Origin: Paenibacillus jilunlii
GTDB lineage: Bacteria; Bacillota; Bacilli; Paenibacillales; Paenibacillaceae
Direction of reading: 5' to 3'
Length of the DNA: 64,000 nt
Assembly (NCBI RefSeq): GCF_900102965.1
Contig: NZ_FNGM01000026.1
Location: forward strand, 18,000-81,999
Shown: positions 51,069 through 59,527 of the stretch, piece after piece
Layout of the letters: every line of letters starts with the position of its first letter
Position numbering within the stretch: the stretch's first letter is position 1
Made by a program: the position numbers and the translations under genes
Notes under the pieces: model-generated
Databases searched by the model: none
What the model saw: the letters and a program-made list of their open reading frames with translations, nothing else
Told to the model about the DNA's origin: nothing

Positions 51069-51113
51069 AGAGTAATGAGACTCTGATTAATTGGATCTCA
51101 TTACTCTTTTATT
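51069..51113 (+). terminator. Terminator of the fdhF-hydF operon
   Basis: AGAGTAATGAGA and TCTCATTACTCT form a perfect 12-bp stem with a 15-nt loop, followed by TTTATTAT, 26 bp after the hydF stop. Confidence 0.85.
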
Positions 51114-51309
51114 ATAGCCAATTGTGCTATTCCTTCGTTGGGGTTAAGGCAGGTGTACTGTTTGCGAGCAGCGGGGGAGCGGGGTGGAATTAGTGAACTT
51201 AGATTAGCTGAAACCGATTAGCGGAAGTTACAAGATGGAATTAGAAGAGGTAATTAAAGCGATTTCTACTGAAAGGTACGAATGGGCCTAGGCCTGGTTA
51301 GGGTTACTT

Positions 51310-51475
51310 ATGCTTATTGTCCTGCGTCGATTCGTGTTTTGCTGTATTTTGTGTAATAGAGTGCTTATTAGTCTACGTCGAGCCGTATTCTGCTGTATTT
51401 CGTGCAACAGAATGCTAATTATTTTGCGTCGAATCGTATTCTGCTGCATTTTGTACAACAGATTTCCGGGTGTGG
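51310..51475. repeat. 51-bp tandem repeat array, CTGTATTTnGTGCAAnAGAATG family
   Basis: Three units with GTCGA at 51326, 51377 and 51428 (51-bp steps), each containing CTG(T/C)ATTT(T/C)GTnnAACAG. The core resembles the pair at 41496/41547. A worn further copy (CTGCATTAAGTGCAATAGAATG) lies at 51557. It can be read as three 17-residue repeats, but no Shine-Dalgarno site supports a gene. Confidence 0.85.
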
Positions 51476-51609
51476 AGTCGAAAACAGCTTTTCCAGCAAA
51501 TTCTAATGTACAAAGTGCAATAGATTGATCATTTCGGCCGATTTAAGGCTCATCTGCTGCATTAAGTGCAATAGAATGCATGTTCTACCTAATTTGATCG
51601 AAATTCGCA

Positions 51610-51845
51610 TCGACATCTCATCCACATCAAGCATCCTCATTGCATTCACATCCACGTCACATCCACATCAAGCATCCCCATTCACACCCACGTCTCATCC
51701 TCATCAAACATCCCCATTGGCATTCACATCCACGTCACATCCACATCAAGCATCCTAATCAGCATTTACATCACACCCACACCCACACCCACACCCACAC
51801 CCACACCCACACCCACACCCACACCCACACCCACACCCACATTAG
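51610..51845. repeat. 6-bp (CCCACA) microsatellite with degraded flank
   Basis: About twelve perfect CCCACA units occupy 51770-51840. The preceding 150 bp (CATTCACATCCACGTCACAT and variants at 51643, 51679 and 51721) are made of degenerate CATCCA/CACATC-type hexamers. The 1.1-kb gap 51043-52189 contains only the terminator, these repeats and a GGCTGCGC...GCGCAGCC hairpin at 52033-52064. Confidence 0.85.
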
Positions 51846-52189
51846 CGTGCTTGCCTTCATTCCTCACTTTCAAGTTCAAAAGGTTTCACTCACCGGGGAA
51901 CGAGAGGGGGCAGATCTAGGTTCACTTCCTCCACCCGGGCTTACGGCAAGGTTCAAGGAGGAATATGATTACAAGGGGGCAAGGTCAATTCCGTGAGAAG
52001 AACTCCTGGCTCCCCCAGGCAATCCAGCTAACGGCTGCGCTGCCCATTGATGGGATGCGCAGCCATTTTCAATTCCGGTATAGATGAAAATATCTGCCTA
52101 CATGTGCAAATTAGTTCCCTTTAAACCAGTCCCGGTGGATTACTCTGCTTTTTTAGCCCCTGAGTCAGTTCTCCCTCGGCATATTCATT

Positions 52190-53605
52190 CTAGAACCGCA
52201 AATCCCTTTCCCCCGCATGAATCCGCTTCAGCTGCTCCTGAGTAGCTTTTCTCACACCTTCCCGCGGAATACGCTCCAGATTCTCACGGATCGTCTGCTC
52301 CCCGATGGCCCGCATTTCCTCATCGGCATAATCCAGCAGGTACTCCTGGAAGGTCATCAGTGAGTTGGGCTGGCAGACATTGTGAATCTGGCCTGATTTG
52401 GCCAGCTGCATGAAGCGGTCGCCGGTGCGGCCTTCCCTGTAGCAGGCGGTGCAGTAGCTGGGAACGTAACCGTCCTTGCACAGGCTTTTAATAATTTCCA
52501 TGGGCGAGCGGTGGTCGCCGACAGTGAACTGCGGAGTATCCTCCTTGTTCTTATTGACACTATAGGCACCGACACCAGTCGCAGAACCCGCGCTGATCTG
52601 CGAGATGCCGAGCTTGATGATCTGATCGCGGAACTCAGAATCCTCACGAGTGGACAGGATCATCCCGGTATAGGGCACAGCCATTCTCAGCACCGCTACG
52701 ATTCTGGCAAAATCCGCATCACTGACCAGATGGGGGTAATTGTCCAGATTCACGTTCTCGGCCGCGCGCAGGCGGGGGACAGAGATCGTATGCGGGCCGC
52801 AGCCGAACGCCTGTTCCAGATGCTCCGCATGCTTCAGCATGGCAATGGTCTCGTATTTGTGGTCGTAGAGGCCGTACAGAACTCCGATACCGACATCATC
52901 TATGCCTGCGCGCATGGCCCGGTCCATGGCCGTAGTGTGCCAGTCGTAATCAGTTTTGGGCCCTTGGGGATGGTAATACCGGTAGCTGGGCCGGTGATAC
53001 GTCTCCTGGAACAGAATATAGGTGCCGATTCCGGCTTCCGCCAGTCTCCGGTAATCGTCCTCGGTGGTTGCAGCAATGTTAATGTTGATCCGCCGGATGC
53101 TTCCATTGTCGAGCTTAGTGTCATATATCGTCTGGATACAATCGATAATGTAGTCGATGGAGCAATTGCGGGGATCTTCGCCGGCCTCAAGAACCAGTCT
53201 TTTATGTCCAAGCGATTGGAGGACCTTGACCTCTTCGGCAATTTCGGCTGCATTCAGACGGCTGCGTTCAAACTCTGAATTGGAATGCTTGTATCCGCAG
53301 TATACACAATTATTAACACAATAGTTGCTGACATACAGCGGTGCAAACAGAACGATCCGGTTGCCGTAGATCTGCTCCTTGATGCTCCGCGATACCTGAT
53401 ACAGCTGCTCTAGCGTTTCCTTGTCCTCCACATGGAGCAGCACGGCTGCTTCCCGGGAGGTTAGACCTTTGCAGGCCTTTGCTTTTTCCAGGATAGCGGC
53501 GATGATCTGCGGATCGGCTGCCGCTTCCTCGCCATACTGCAAAGCTTCCCTAATTTCCTCGTCTTGTATAAAATCCGCCGTCTGGCGTTCATTCACCTTG
53601 CTCAC
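52190..53605 (-). CDS. hydG: [FeFe] hydrogenase maturase HydG (radical SAM tyrosine lyase)
   Basis: A 471-residue radical SAM enzyme that cleaves tyrosine to make the CO and CN ligands of the H-cluster. The SAM cluster motif is CVNNCVYCGY near residue 90; ThiH-like features are LVLEAGEDPRNCSIDYI, NINIAATTEDDYRRL and the Tyr-binding barrel. The C-terminal domain carries CTACYREGRTGDRFM, the CX2C that binds the auxiliary iron-sulfur cluster. Length is normal. It follows hydE by 43 bp on the minus strand and is probably co-transcribed with it. Confidence 0.96.
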   Translation of the reverse strand: MSKVNERQTADFIQDEEIREALQYGEEAAADPQIIAAILEKAKACKGLTSREAAVLLHVEDKETLEQLYQVSRSIKEQIYGNRIVLFAPLYVSNYCVNNCVYCGYKHSNSEFERSRLNAAEIAEEVKVLQSLGHKRLVLEAGEDPRNCSIDYIIDCIQTIYDTKLDNGSIRRININIAATTEDDYRRLAEAGIGTYILFQETYHRPSYRYYHPQGPKTDYDWHTTAMDRAMRAGIDDVGIGVLYGLYDHKYETIAMLKHAEHLEQAFGCGPHTISVPRLRAAENVNLDNYPHLVSDADFARIVAVLRMAVPYTGMILSTREDSEFRDQIIKLGISQISAGSATGVGAYSVNKNKEDTPQFTVGDHRSPMEIIKSLCKDGYVPSYCTACYREGRTGDRFMQLAKSGQIHNVCQPNSLMTFQEYLLDYADEEMRAIGEQTIRENLERIPREGVRKATQEQLKRIHAGERDLRF

Positions 53606-53648
53606 TCTTATCCACTTCTTTCTGTGTTTATCTTTAGGATCAGGGGAA

Positions 53649-54698
53649 TCAATGTTCCTGGAGAGAGCGGGAGAGATGCTTCAAGCTGTCGCCGCGTCCC
53701 ATTTCCACATGGAAGCCGGCAGATTTCACCCGCTGCTCCAGACAGTACCTGCACTGGGCGGATTCGTCGCCCGTACAGATTTTGTTATTGTAAAGCATAT
53801 ATTTGGCGCGAACGGACATTGGGGAAAGATTGGGCATCAGCACATTCGCTCCAGCCTGCAGGGCCAGCTCGCGTCCGTTCGGATGGGCGGTGCCTATCGC
53901 GGTGGTCGCCGGAATCAGGGCACCCGGCACCATCAGCCGGGCCAGGGCAATCATGTCGAGCGTGTTCTCTACCGTTCCCGGAAGCTCGTCCCTTAGCGGC
54001 GTATCCCGGTGCGGCAAAAAAGGGCCGATGCCGATCATATCCGGCTGCAGCTCCTGCAGATACAGCAGATCGTCCGCCAAATCGGCAGCAGTCTGCCCGG
54101 GCAGCCCGACCATGAATCCCGCTCCCACCTGATAGCCGATCCGCTGGAGGGAACTCAAGCGGTCGCGGCGGTCCGCATACTCCATCGTCGGATGGAGTGC
54201 ACGGTAGAGTAGGGCAGACGCGGTTTCATGACGCAGCAAAAAACGGTCTGCACCCGTTGCATACAGCCTTGTGTAACTCTCATCATCCCGCTCACCGATT
54301 GAAAGTGTCAGTGCAGCTTCCGGGTACAGCTGTTTGACCGATGTGATTAGCTGCACCAGCTTTTCGGTGGTATACCAGTCGTCTTCACCACTTTGCAGCA
54401 CGAACGTGCGGTAGCCCAAGGCGTAGCCCTCCCGGCAGCACTCCAGAATTTCTTCCGGCAGCAGCCTGTAACGGCTTAAGGCCCTATTACCGGAGCGCAG
54501 GCCGCAGTACAGGCAGTTTTGTTTGCATATATTTGAGAATTCGATGAGTCCGCGCAGATAAACGGCTGTGCCGTAGGCTGTGATTCTTGCCTTATGGGCC
54601 AGATCATGCAGCCGCCTTCGGAGATCTCCATCAAGATGGGTGATCAGATCCGCCAATTTCTGCTGACTCACAGATCCGCCAGACGCTAATTGTTCCAA
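53649..54698 (-). CDS. hydE: [FeFe] hydrogenase maturase HydE (radical SAM)
   Basis: A 349-residue radical SAM protein with the CKQNCLYCG cluster motif near residue 64, LQSGEDDWYT, LSIGERDDESYTRLYATGADRFLLRHETA and the late CRYCLEQRVKSAG. HydE acts on the iron-cysteine complex delivered by HydG during H-cluster assembly. The start is unclear. The first in-frame candidate is TTG 54698, 19 nt from a GGGAGGG site; at the ideal distance from that site stands an ACG (54710), and the ATG directly after the site (54717) is in another frame with a stop after 28 codons. A TGA at 54716-54714 bounds the frame. Upstream lies a Rex-like palindrome. Confidence 0.94.
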   Translation of the reverse strand: MEQLASGGSVSQQKLADLITHLDGDLRRRLHDLAHKARITAYGTAVYLRGLIEFSNICKQNCLYCGLRSGNRALSRYRLLPEEILECCREGYALGYRTFVLQSGEDDWYTTEKLVQLITSVKQLYPEAALTLSIGERDDESYTRLYATGADRFLLRHETASALLYRALHPTMEYADRRDRLSSLQRIGYQVGAGFMVGLPGQTAADLADDLLYLQELQPDMIGIGPFLPHRDTPLRDELPGTVENTLDMIALARLMVPGALIPATTAIGTAHPNGRELALQAGANVLMPNLSPMSVRAKYMLYNNKICTGDESAQCRYCLEQRVKSAGFHVEMGRGDSLKHLSRSLQEH

Positions 54699-54763
54699 TA
54701 TCGGATACGTTGCTCATCCCTCCCTCGGCTGTCCAATCATGATCACTTGACGTTGAACATGAA

Positions 54764-54781
54764 TTGTAAATATTGTAACAA
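54764..54781. promoter_or_regulatory. Rex-like palindrome upstream of hydE
   Basis: TTGTAAATATTGTAACAA has the Rex architecture TTGTNA-N6-TNACAA with two deviations (A for G and A for C in the inner positions). It lies in the fdhD-hydE gap over TACAAT, a plausible -10 box for hydE. Confidence 0.45.
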
Positions 54782-54827
54782 AAGTAAATTTACAGAACAG
54801 TGAGCTTTATGCTTGAAATTGCTTGTT

Positions 54828-55646
54828 TTATAGTTTCATTTCCAGTGGTCCCAGGTCGCTGATCCGTTCGGGGTGTGTGTATACATTGCAGGAATTCTGC
54901 CGGATGAAGCCTACTGCGGTGATCCCCAGCTGCTCTGCCAGTTCAACAGCCAGACCCGTAGGAGCCGATTTGGATAAAATAATCTCACAGCCGATTTTGG
55001 CAGCCTTGAGCAGAATCTCCGAGGAAATGCGGCCGCTGAAGGCGATGATCTGATTGGATGGATCGATGCCTGTTTTGAGGCAGTGCCCGTAAATTTTGTC
55101 CAGCGCATTGTGGCGTCCAATGTCACTGCGGGAGAGCACTATCCCTTCCGTATTACAGAGTGCGGCACAGTGTACGCCTCCAGTCCGGTGGAACAGCTCA
55201 GCGCCGCTAAGCACCTCATCCATAAGGCGGAAGCAATCATCGAAAGTAAGCAGGGTATGAACCCCGGTTTTGCTTTTGGCGGTCCGTGCATCATTGACAT
55301 AGACGAATCCGTGGCGGCTGGACCCGCAGCAGGAGGTAACATAACGTTTGGCGAAAAGCTGGCGGTGGAGCGGATTCCAGCGGTCTGTAGTTATATGCAC
55401 AAAGCCTTCTTCTTCCTGTGTCCACAGCTGCTGAATATCCTGTATTCCCCGGATAATGCCCTCCGATGCCAAATACCCGACCACCATATCCTCGATATAC
55501 TCCGGGGTACAGACCAGCGTAATGAATTCTTCGCCGTTGATTTTGACGGTTACCGGTTGCTCCGCCACAATCGTATCCTCTTCCCGGCTGAGCCGGCCGC
55601 TGCGGTAGCGGATGATGCTTCCATGCTGCTCCGAATGCTGTTCCAT
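54828..55646 (-). CDS. fdhD: formate dehydrogenase sulfurtransferase FdhD
   Basis: A 272-residue FdhD protein, which transfers sulfur from a cysteine desulfurase to the molybdenum cofactor and is needed for active formate dehydrogenase. The catalytic Cys pair is in VTSCCGSSRHGF (adjacent Cys instead of the E. coli CxxC), and GVHCAALCN, RSDIGRHNALDKIYG and GRISSEILLKAAKIG are family motifs. CGGAGGATAACC precedes the ATG. It reads away from cyuA-like gene and toward hydE, 129 bp ahead. Together with fdhF and moaA it completes a local formate dehydrogenase set. Confidence 0.95.
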   Translation of the reverse strand: MEQHSEQHGSIIRYRSGRLSREEDTIVAEQPVTVKINGEEFITLVCTPEYIEDMVVGYLASEGIIRGIQDIQQLWTQEEEGFVHITTDRWNPLHRQLFAKRYVTSCCGSSRHGFVYVNDARTAKSKTGVHTLLTFDDCFRLMDEVLSGAELFHRTGGVHCAALCNTEGIVLSRSDIGRHNALDKIYGHCLKTGIDPSNQIIAFSGRISSEILLKAAKIGCEIILSKSAPTGLAVELAEQLGITAVGFIRQNSCNVYTHPERISDLGPLEMKL

Positions 55647-55882
55647 GGTTATCCTCCGAATATATAAAATTTTAAAAATGCATAAATAACTTAAAATGTT
55701 AAAAATTACTATTCTGTTTCATTCTTACTACAACACGTTTTCCAAAGCCTGTCAATTTCAGTTCTCACAATCCTGGTTCCGGACTAGATGAGGGGTTCCC
55801 TGGAGCTTGCCGCTGATATACTATATAGAAATAAACTTCTGGATCAGAGAGAACAGAGAAAAAAGAGAGTAGGAGAATCCAT

Positions 55883-57172
55883 ATGTCGAGCTTATTGGAA
55901 ATTTTGCATAAGGAAGTAGTTCCGGCTGAAGGATGTACCGAACCGATTGCAGTTGCCTATGCTGTTTCGTTGGCGGCAGAGCTTCTGGAGGAAGATATCA
56001 CATCCATCCGGCTCCAGCTCAGCGGCAATATTATTAAAAATGCTATGGGGGTGGGCATTCCCGGTACAGGGCAGACCGGACTCCCCATTGCGGCAGCGCT
56101 CGGCGCGGTAGTGGGCCGTTCCCATAAAGAGCTCGAAATTTTGTCTAACCTGACTCCGGCAGAATTGAAGCAGGCCAATGAGCTGCTTGACCGGGGGCTT
56201 CTGGAAGTGGAGCTGAAGGATACTCCCGAGAAATTATATATTGAAGCCCGGGTGTATTCCCCGAACCATACGGCAACTGCCATTATTGCCGGGGAGCATA
56301 CCCATATAGACTTCCTGTCATTGGACGGGAAAAAGATTACTCCGCCAAAATCCAAAGCAGACTGCGGCAAGGCGGGACAATCGGATTCCGGGGCTTATGC
56401 CGGTTCTGTTGACCGGATCTTTGAATTTATCGATACGGTTCCTTTCCAGGATCTCCGTTTTCTTCTGGAAGGTGCCCGAATGAACAAAGCCATATCCGAT
56501 GAAGGGTTGCGGGGCAATTATGGCCTGCAGGTGGGCAAAAAGATGAGCCAGCAGTCGGTAGTGAATCTGTTCGGCAATGATGTGGCCAGCCGGATCATCG
56601 CCGCAACGGCAGCGGCCTCCGATGCGCGGATGGACGGCAGCGCCATGCCGGTGATGACAACGGCCGGCAGCGGGAATCAGGGCATTGCCTGCACACTGCC
56701 CGTGATTGCCCTGGCCGAGCTTTTGGGCAAGGACGAGGAGAGACTGGCCCGGGCGCTCGCACTGAGCAATCTCGTCACCATCCACATTAAGCATTACATC
56801 GGGCGGCTCTCACCGTTATGTGGTTCTGGGATTGCGGGTGGAGTGGGGGCGAACAGCGGGATTATTTATCTTATGGGGGGCAGCCTTGCGCAGATCAAGC
56901 ATGGAATACAGAATACAATCGCTTCTTTGTCAGGTATGATCTGCGACGGTGCGAAATCAACCTGTGCACTGAAAATTTCCACCTCCACCAATGCGGCTAT
57001 CCAGGCAGCCACACTGGCGATGAACAACATTGCGCCAACTACGAAGGATGGTGTTATTTTCGAAGAGGTTGAAGATACGATCCGCAACATGGAACGGCTG
57101 GTTCAGGAAGGGCTGGCGGATACCGATACTGCGATACTAAATATCATGCTTTCCAAAGGCGGAATGATGTAG
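55883..57172 (+). CDS. L-cysteine desulfidase-like protein (UPF0597/CyuA family)
   Basis: A 429-residue enzyme of the serine dehydratase-alpha/CdsB/CyuA family, which contains [4Fe-4S]-dependent L-cysteine desulfidases releasing pyruvate, ammonia and sulfide. Conserved blocks are EVVPAEGCTEPIAVAYA (with a cluster Cys), GTGQTGLPIAAALG, GNQGIACTLPVIALAE, CGSGIAGGVGANSGI and MICDGAKSTCALK. It is divergent from fdhD, with AT-rich DNA between. Sulfide release for iron-sulfur and cofactor assembly fits the neighbourhood but is inference. A strong terminator follows. Confidence 0.88.
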   Translation: MSSLLEILHKEVVPAEGCTEPIAVAYAVSLAAELLEEDITSIRLQLSGNIIKNAMGVGIPGTGQTGLPIAAALGAVVGRSHKELEILSNLTPAELKQANELLDRGLLEVELKDTPEKLYIEARVYSPNHTATAIIAGEHTHIDFLSLDGKKITPPKSKADCGKAGQSDSGAYAGSVDRIFEFIDTVPFQDLRFLLEGARMNKAISDEGLRGNYGLQVGKKMSQQSVVNLFGNDVASRIIAATAAASDARMDGSAMPVMTTAGSGNQGIACTLPVIALAELLGKDEERLARALALSNLVTIHIKHYIGRLSPLCGSGIAGGVGANSGIIYLMGGSLAQIKHGIQNTIASLSGMICDGAKSTCALKISTSTNAAIQAATLAMNNIAPTTKDGVIFEEVEDTIRNMERLVQEGLADTDTAILNIMLSKGGMM

Positions 57173-57182
57173 CAGCATATGC

Positions 57183-57236
57183 AAGACCGCCCGGTTCCCT
57201 GCACAGCAAAGGGCAGGACCGGGCGGTCTTTTTAGT
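57183..57236. terminator. Bidirectional terminator between cyuA-like gene and DeoR gene
   Basis: AAGACCGCCCGGT and ACCGGGCGGTCTT form a perfect 13-bp outer stem, extended by CCTGC/GCAGG, and are followed by TTTTTAG. It sits between two convergent genes. Confidence 0.85.
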
Positions 57237-57987
57237 ATAATACCTCGATATTTTCTTCAGCGAGCCGTGTCAACCAGGGTTCCGCAGGCCGGCGGTCGGT
57301 AATGAGCACGTCAATGCTGCTAAGCTCGGCCAGTCTGGTGAACGCTGTTTTGTCGAATTTGGTATGGTCGGCGAGAAGCACAACCTTCTGGGCCTGGCTC
57401 AGCATATGCTTCTTCAGCTCGCATTCCGGCTCGTTGGAATCCGTAACTCCCCGCTCCATATCAATGCCTTTGCAGCTGATGACTGCGGTATCCACGTTGT
57501 AGCGCCGGATGGTATCATGGGCGACCGGGCCGACCAGTGACAGTGAACGGTGGCGCAGAGAACCGCCGGTGGATATGATATTCATGCCGGAGCTCGCGAA
57601 CTCATGCAGAATATTAATGGAATTAGTGATTACAGTCAGATTGTTTTTGTTGCCCAGCAGCTTTAGAAACTCAAAGGCCGTAGAGCTGGGGTCCACCATA
57701 AGTGTGTCTCCATCGTTAATCAGATCCAACGCCTTAAGCGCTATATTGCGTTTCATATCGGTGTTGAGCGCATTGCGCGTCACAAAGGGCAAATCCTCAT
57801 TGGTATGCCTGTTCAGCATCGCCCCGCCGTAAGTCCGGCTTAGAATGCCGTCCTTCTCCAGCTTTTCCAGATCCCTGCGGATCGTTTCTTCGGTAACCTC
57901 GAACATCCGGCTGAGATCGGAGACGAGTACCCTTTTGTCCTGATGTACAAGATCTATAATTTTTTTGCGTCGTTCGGCTGCCAGCAT
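57232..57987 (-). CDS. DeoR-family regulator of the rhamnose operon
   Basis: A 251-residue DeoR-type repressor. The winged helix is MLAAERRKKIIDLVHQDKRV with VSDLSRMFEVTEETIRRDLEKLEKDG; the sensor domain has MVDPSSTAFEFLKLL, TGGSLRHRSLSLVGP and LLADHTKFDKTAFTRLAEL. ATG 57987 follows AAAGGTGA. It is divergent from the rhamnose genes, whose phosphorylated intermediate (rhamnulose-1-phosphate) is the likely inducer, as for related DeoR regulators in Bacilli. An inverted repeat in its own promoter suggests autoregulation. Confidence 0.9.
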   Translation of the reverse strand: MLAAERRKKIIDLVHQDKRVLVSDLSRMFEVTEETIRRDLEKLEKDGILSRTYGGAMLNRHTNEDLPFVTRNALNTDMKRNIALKALDLINDGDTLMVDPSSTAFEFLKLLGNKNNLTVITNSINILHEFASSGMNIISTGGSLRHRSLSLVGPVAHDTIRRYNVDTAVISCKGIDMERGVTDSNEPECELKKHMLSQAQKVVLLADHTKFDKTAFTRLAELSSIDVLITDRRPAEPWLTRLAEENIEVLY

Positions 57988-58018
57988 ATGTATCACCTTT
58001 CCGGAGCTATATGGAATT

Positions 58019-58048
58019 ACTATAGACCTAAATATCTGTGTTTTGCAA
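58019..58048 (-). promoter_or_regulatory. Promoter of the DeoR gene
   Basis: On the minus strand TTGCAA (58048-58043) and TATAGT (58024-58019) are separated by 18 bp, about 30-60 bp upstream of the start codon. Confidence 0.5.
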
Positions 58049-58072
58049 GAAAATATATGAAAACCACAGATA
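58033..58072. promoter_or_regulatory. Inverted repeat, candidate operator of the rhamnose regulator
   Basis: TATCTGTG (58033-58040) and CACAGATA (58065-58072) are perfect 8-bp inverted arms with 24 bp between. One arm lies in the promoter spacer and the other just upstream of the -35 box. Confidence 0.5.
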
Positions 58073-58140
58073 ATACATAGATGTTTCTTTGTGAAACAGA
58101 CATTAAACAAATAAAAACAACATAATTAATATTTTATTTG

Positions 58141-58169
58141 TTGACAACAAAGATTTGCGGGGATACGAT
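58141..58169 (+). promoter_or_regulatory. Promoter of the rhamnose operon
   Basis: TTGACA (58141-58146) and TACGAT (58164-58169) with a 17-bp spacer. The leader to the first start codon is about 170 nt. Confidence 0.6.
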
Positions 58170-58189
58170 GAGGGTGTTAATGCTTTGTT

Positions 58190-58203
58190 TGTAAGCGATA
58201 CCT
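58190..58203. promoter_or_regulatory. CcpA (cre)-like site downstream of the rhamnose promoter
   Basis: TGTAAGCGATACCT fits the cre consensus except for the last base. It lies about 15-25 bp after the predicted transcription start, a position where CcpA acts as a roadblock. Confidence 0.5.
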
Positions 58204-58348
58204 TTGAGAGGTGCCAGTGTTGGTCGGCTGTTTTGTACTCAGTGGCCAGCCTGAGGTGCCGCAGCCGCATAGAGCTTCCAGCTTGCGAAGAAGAACATTA
58301 ATGAACGGTTCATCATTTTAACAAATTGCCTGGGAGGCTGGTCAATCA

Positions 58349-59500
58349 ATGAGTACTCATGTCTATTATGTTCCGTCCACCAACATTATGGGAAAAGGCT
58401 GTCTGAAGGAAATTGGTCCCTACATTCAGGAATTGAAGCTGAAGAAGGCGCTTGTGGTGACTGACAAATTTCTGGTCAAGAGCGGCATTGCCGGCAAACT
58501 GCTGGCAGTACTGGATGAAGCGGGAATTCAATATGCCCTGTATGATGAAGTCAAACCGAACCCTACCTGTAAAAATGTCCATGACGGCGCAGCTTTCCTG
58601 AATTCGCAGGGCTGTGATTATCTGATCTCCATCGGTGGCGGCTCGCCGCAGGATACAGCAAAGGCCATCGGGATTATCGCCACGAACGGCGGGCATATCA
58701 AGGACTATGAAGGCGTGCATAAATCCAAAAACAAATCACTGCCGATTGTAGCGGTCAATACTACTGCAGGCACCTCTGCCGAAGTCACCATCAACTATGT
58801 CATCACAGATGAAGAACGCAAAGTGAAGATGGTTATGGTTGATAAAAACAGCATCGCCACCATTTCGGTCAATGATCCCGAGCTGATGATTGACAAACCG
58901 GCCGCACTTACAGCGGCAACCGGAATGGATGCGCTGACCCATGCCATCGAAGCCCTGGTTACTCCTGGAGCTTACCCGGTGACCGATGCTACCGCGCTCG
59001 CTGCGGTAGAGCTGATCTTCGCCAATCTGGCCCGGACGGTGAAAAACGGCCATGATATTGAGGCCCGGGAGCAAATGGTGTATGCGATTTTCCTCGGCGG
59101 AATGGCGTTCAACAATGCCGGACTTGGCTATGTACATGCGATGGCGCACCAGCTTGGCGGCGTATATGATCTGCCGCATGGTGTGTGCAATGCGATGCTG
59201 CTGCCTTATGTGGAAGAGGAAAACGCGAAGCATGTGCCGGAAAAATTCAGAAAGATTGCCAAGGCTATCGGCCTCCAGGTTGAAGTCAAAAGCGATCAGG
59301 AATGTGCGGATTTCGTTATTGAATCGATCAAAGCACTTTCCAAGGAAGTCGGCATCCCGTCCAAATTGTCTGAGCTTGGTGTAGAAGAGGTCGATCTTGA
59401 CCTGCTTGCAGAGAACTCGATGAAGGACGCTTGTGCCCCCGGCAATCCGTTCATTCCAACCAAAGAAGAAGTGATTGCCCTCTTCCGCAAAATTCTCTAG
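58349..59500 (+). CDS. iron-containing alcohol dehydrogenase, probable lactaldehyde reductase
   Basis: A 383-residue group III alcohol dehydrogenase. The NAD motif GGGSPQDTAKAIG is near residues 96-108, and the iron ligands are in GMDALTHAIE (Asp and His) and AMAHQLGGVYDLPHG (two His). Overall pattern resembles FucO/DhaT. As the first gene of a rhamnose operon it most likely reduces the L-lactaldehyde released by RhaD to 1,2-propanediol, which restores NAD during fermentation. A different alcohol or aldehyde substrate cannot be excluded. GGGAGG lies upstream of the ATG. Confidence 0.88.
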   Translation: MSTHVYYVPSTNIMGKGCLKEIGPYIQELKLKKALVVTDKFLVKSGIAGKLLAVLDEAGIQYALYDEVKPNPTCKNVHDGAAFLNSQGCDYLISIGGGSPQDTAKAIGIIATNGGHIKDYEGVHKSKNKSLPIVAVNTTAGTSAEVTINYVITDEERKVKMVMVDKNSIATISVNDPELMIDKPAALTAATGMDALTHAIEALVTPGAYPVTDATALAAVELIFANLARTVKNGHDIEAREQMVYAIFLGGMAFNNAGLGYVHAMAHQLGGVYDLPHGVCNAMLLPYVEEENAKHVPEKFRKIAKAIGLQVEVKSDQECADFVIESIKALSKEVGIPSKLSELGVEEVDLDLLAENSMKDACAPGNPFIPTKEEVIALFRKIL

Positions 59501-59527
59501 TACAACCTCTATGTAAGGAGAGCTTTT

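Noticed and set aside
51310..51996. Small proteins of 72-118 residues rich in Cys/Arg or His/Thr
   Set aside because: They are translations of the 51-bp repeat and the CCCACA microsatellite.
52033..52064. Terminator of hydG
   Set aside because: The GGCTGCGC/GCGCAGCC hairpin is 125 bp past the hydG stop and has no T run on the minus strand.
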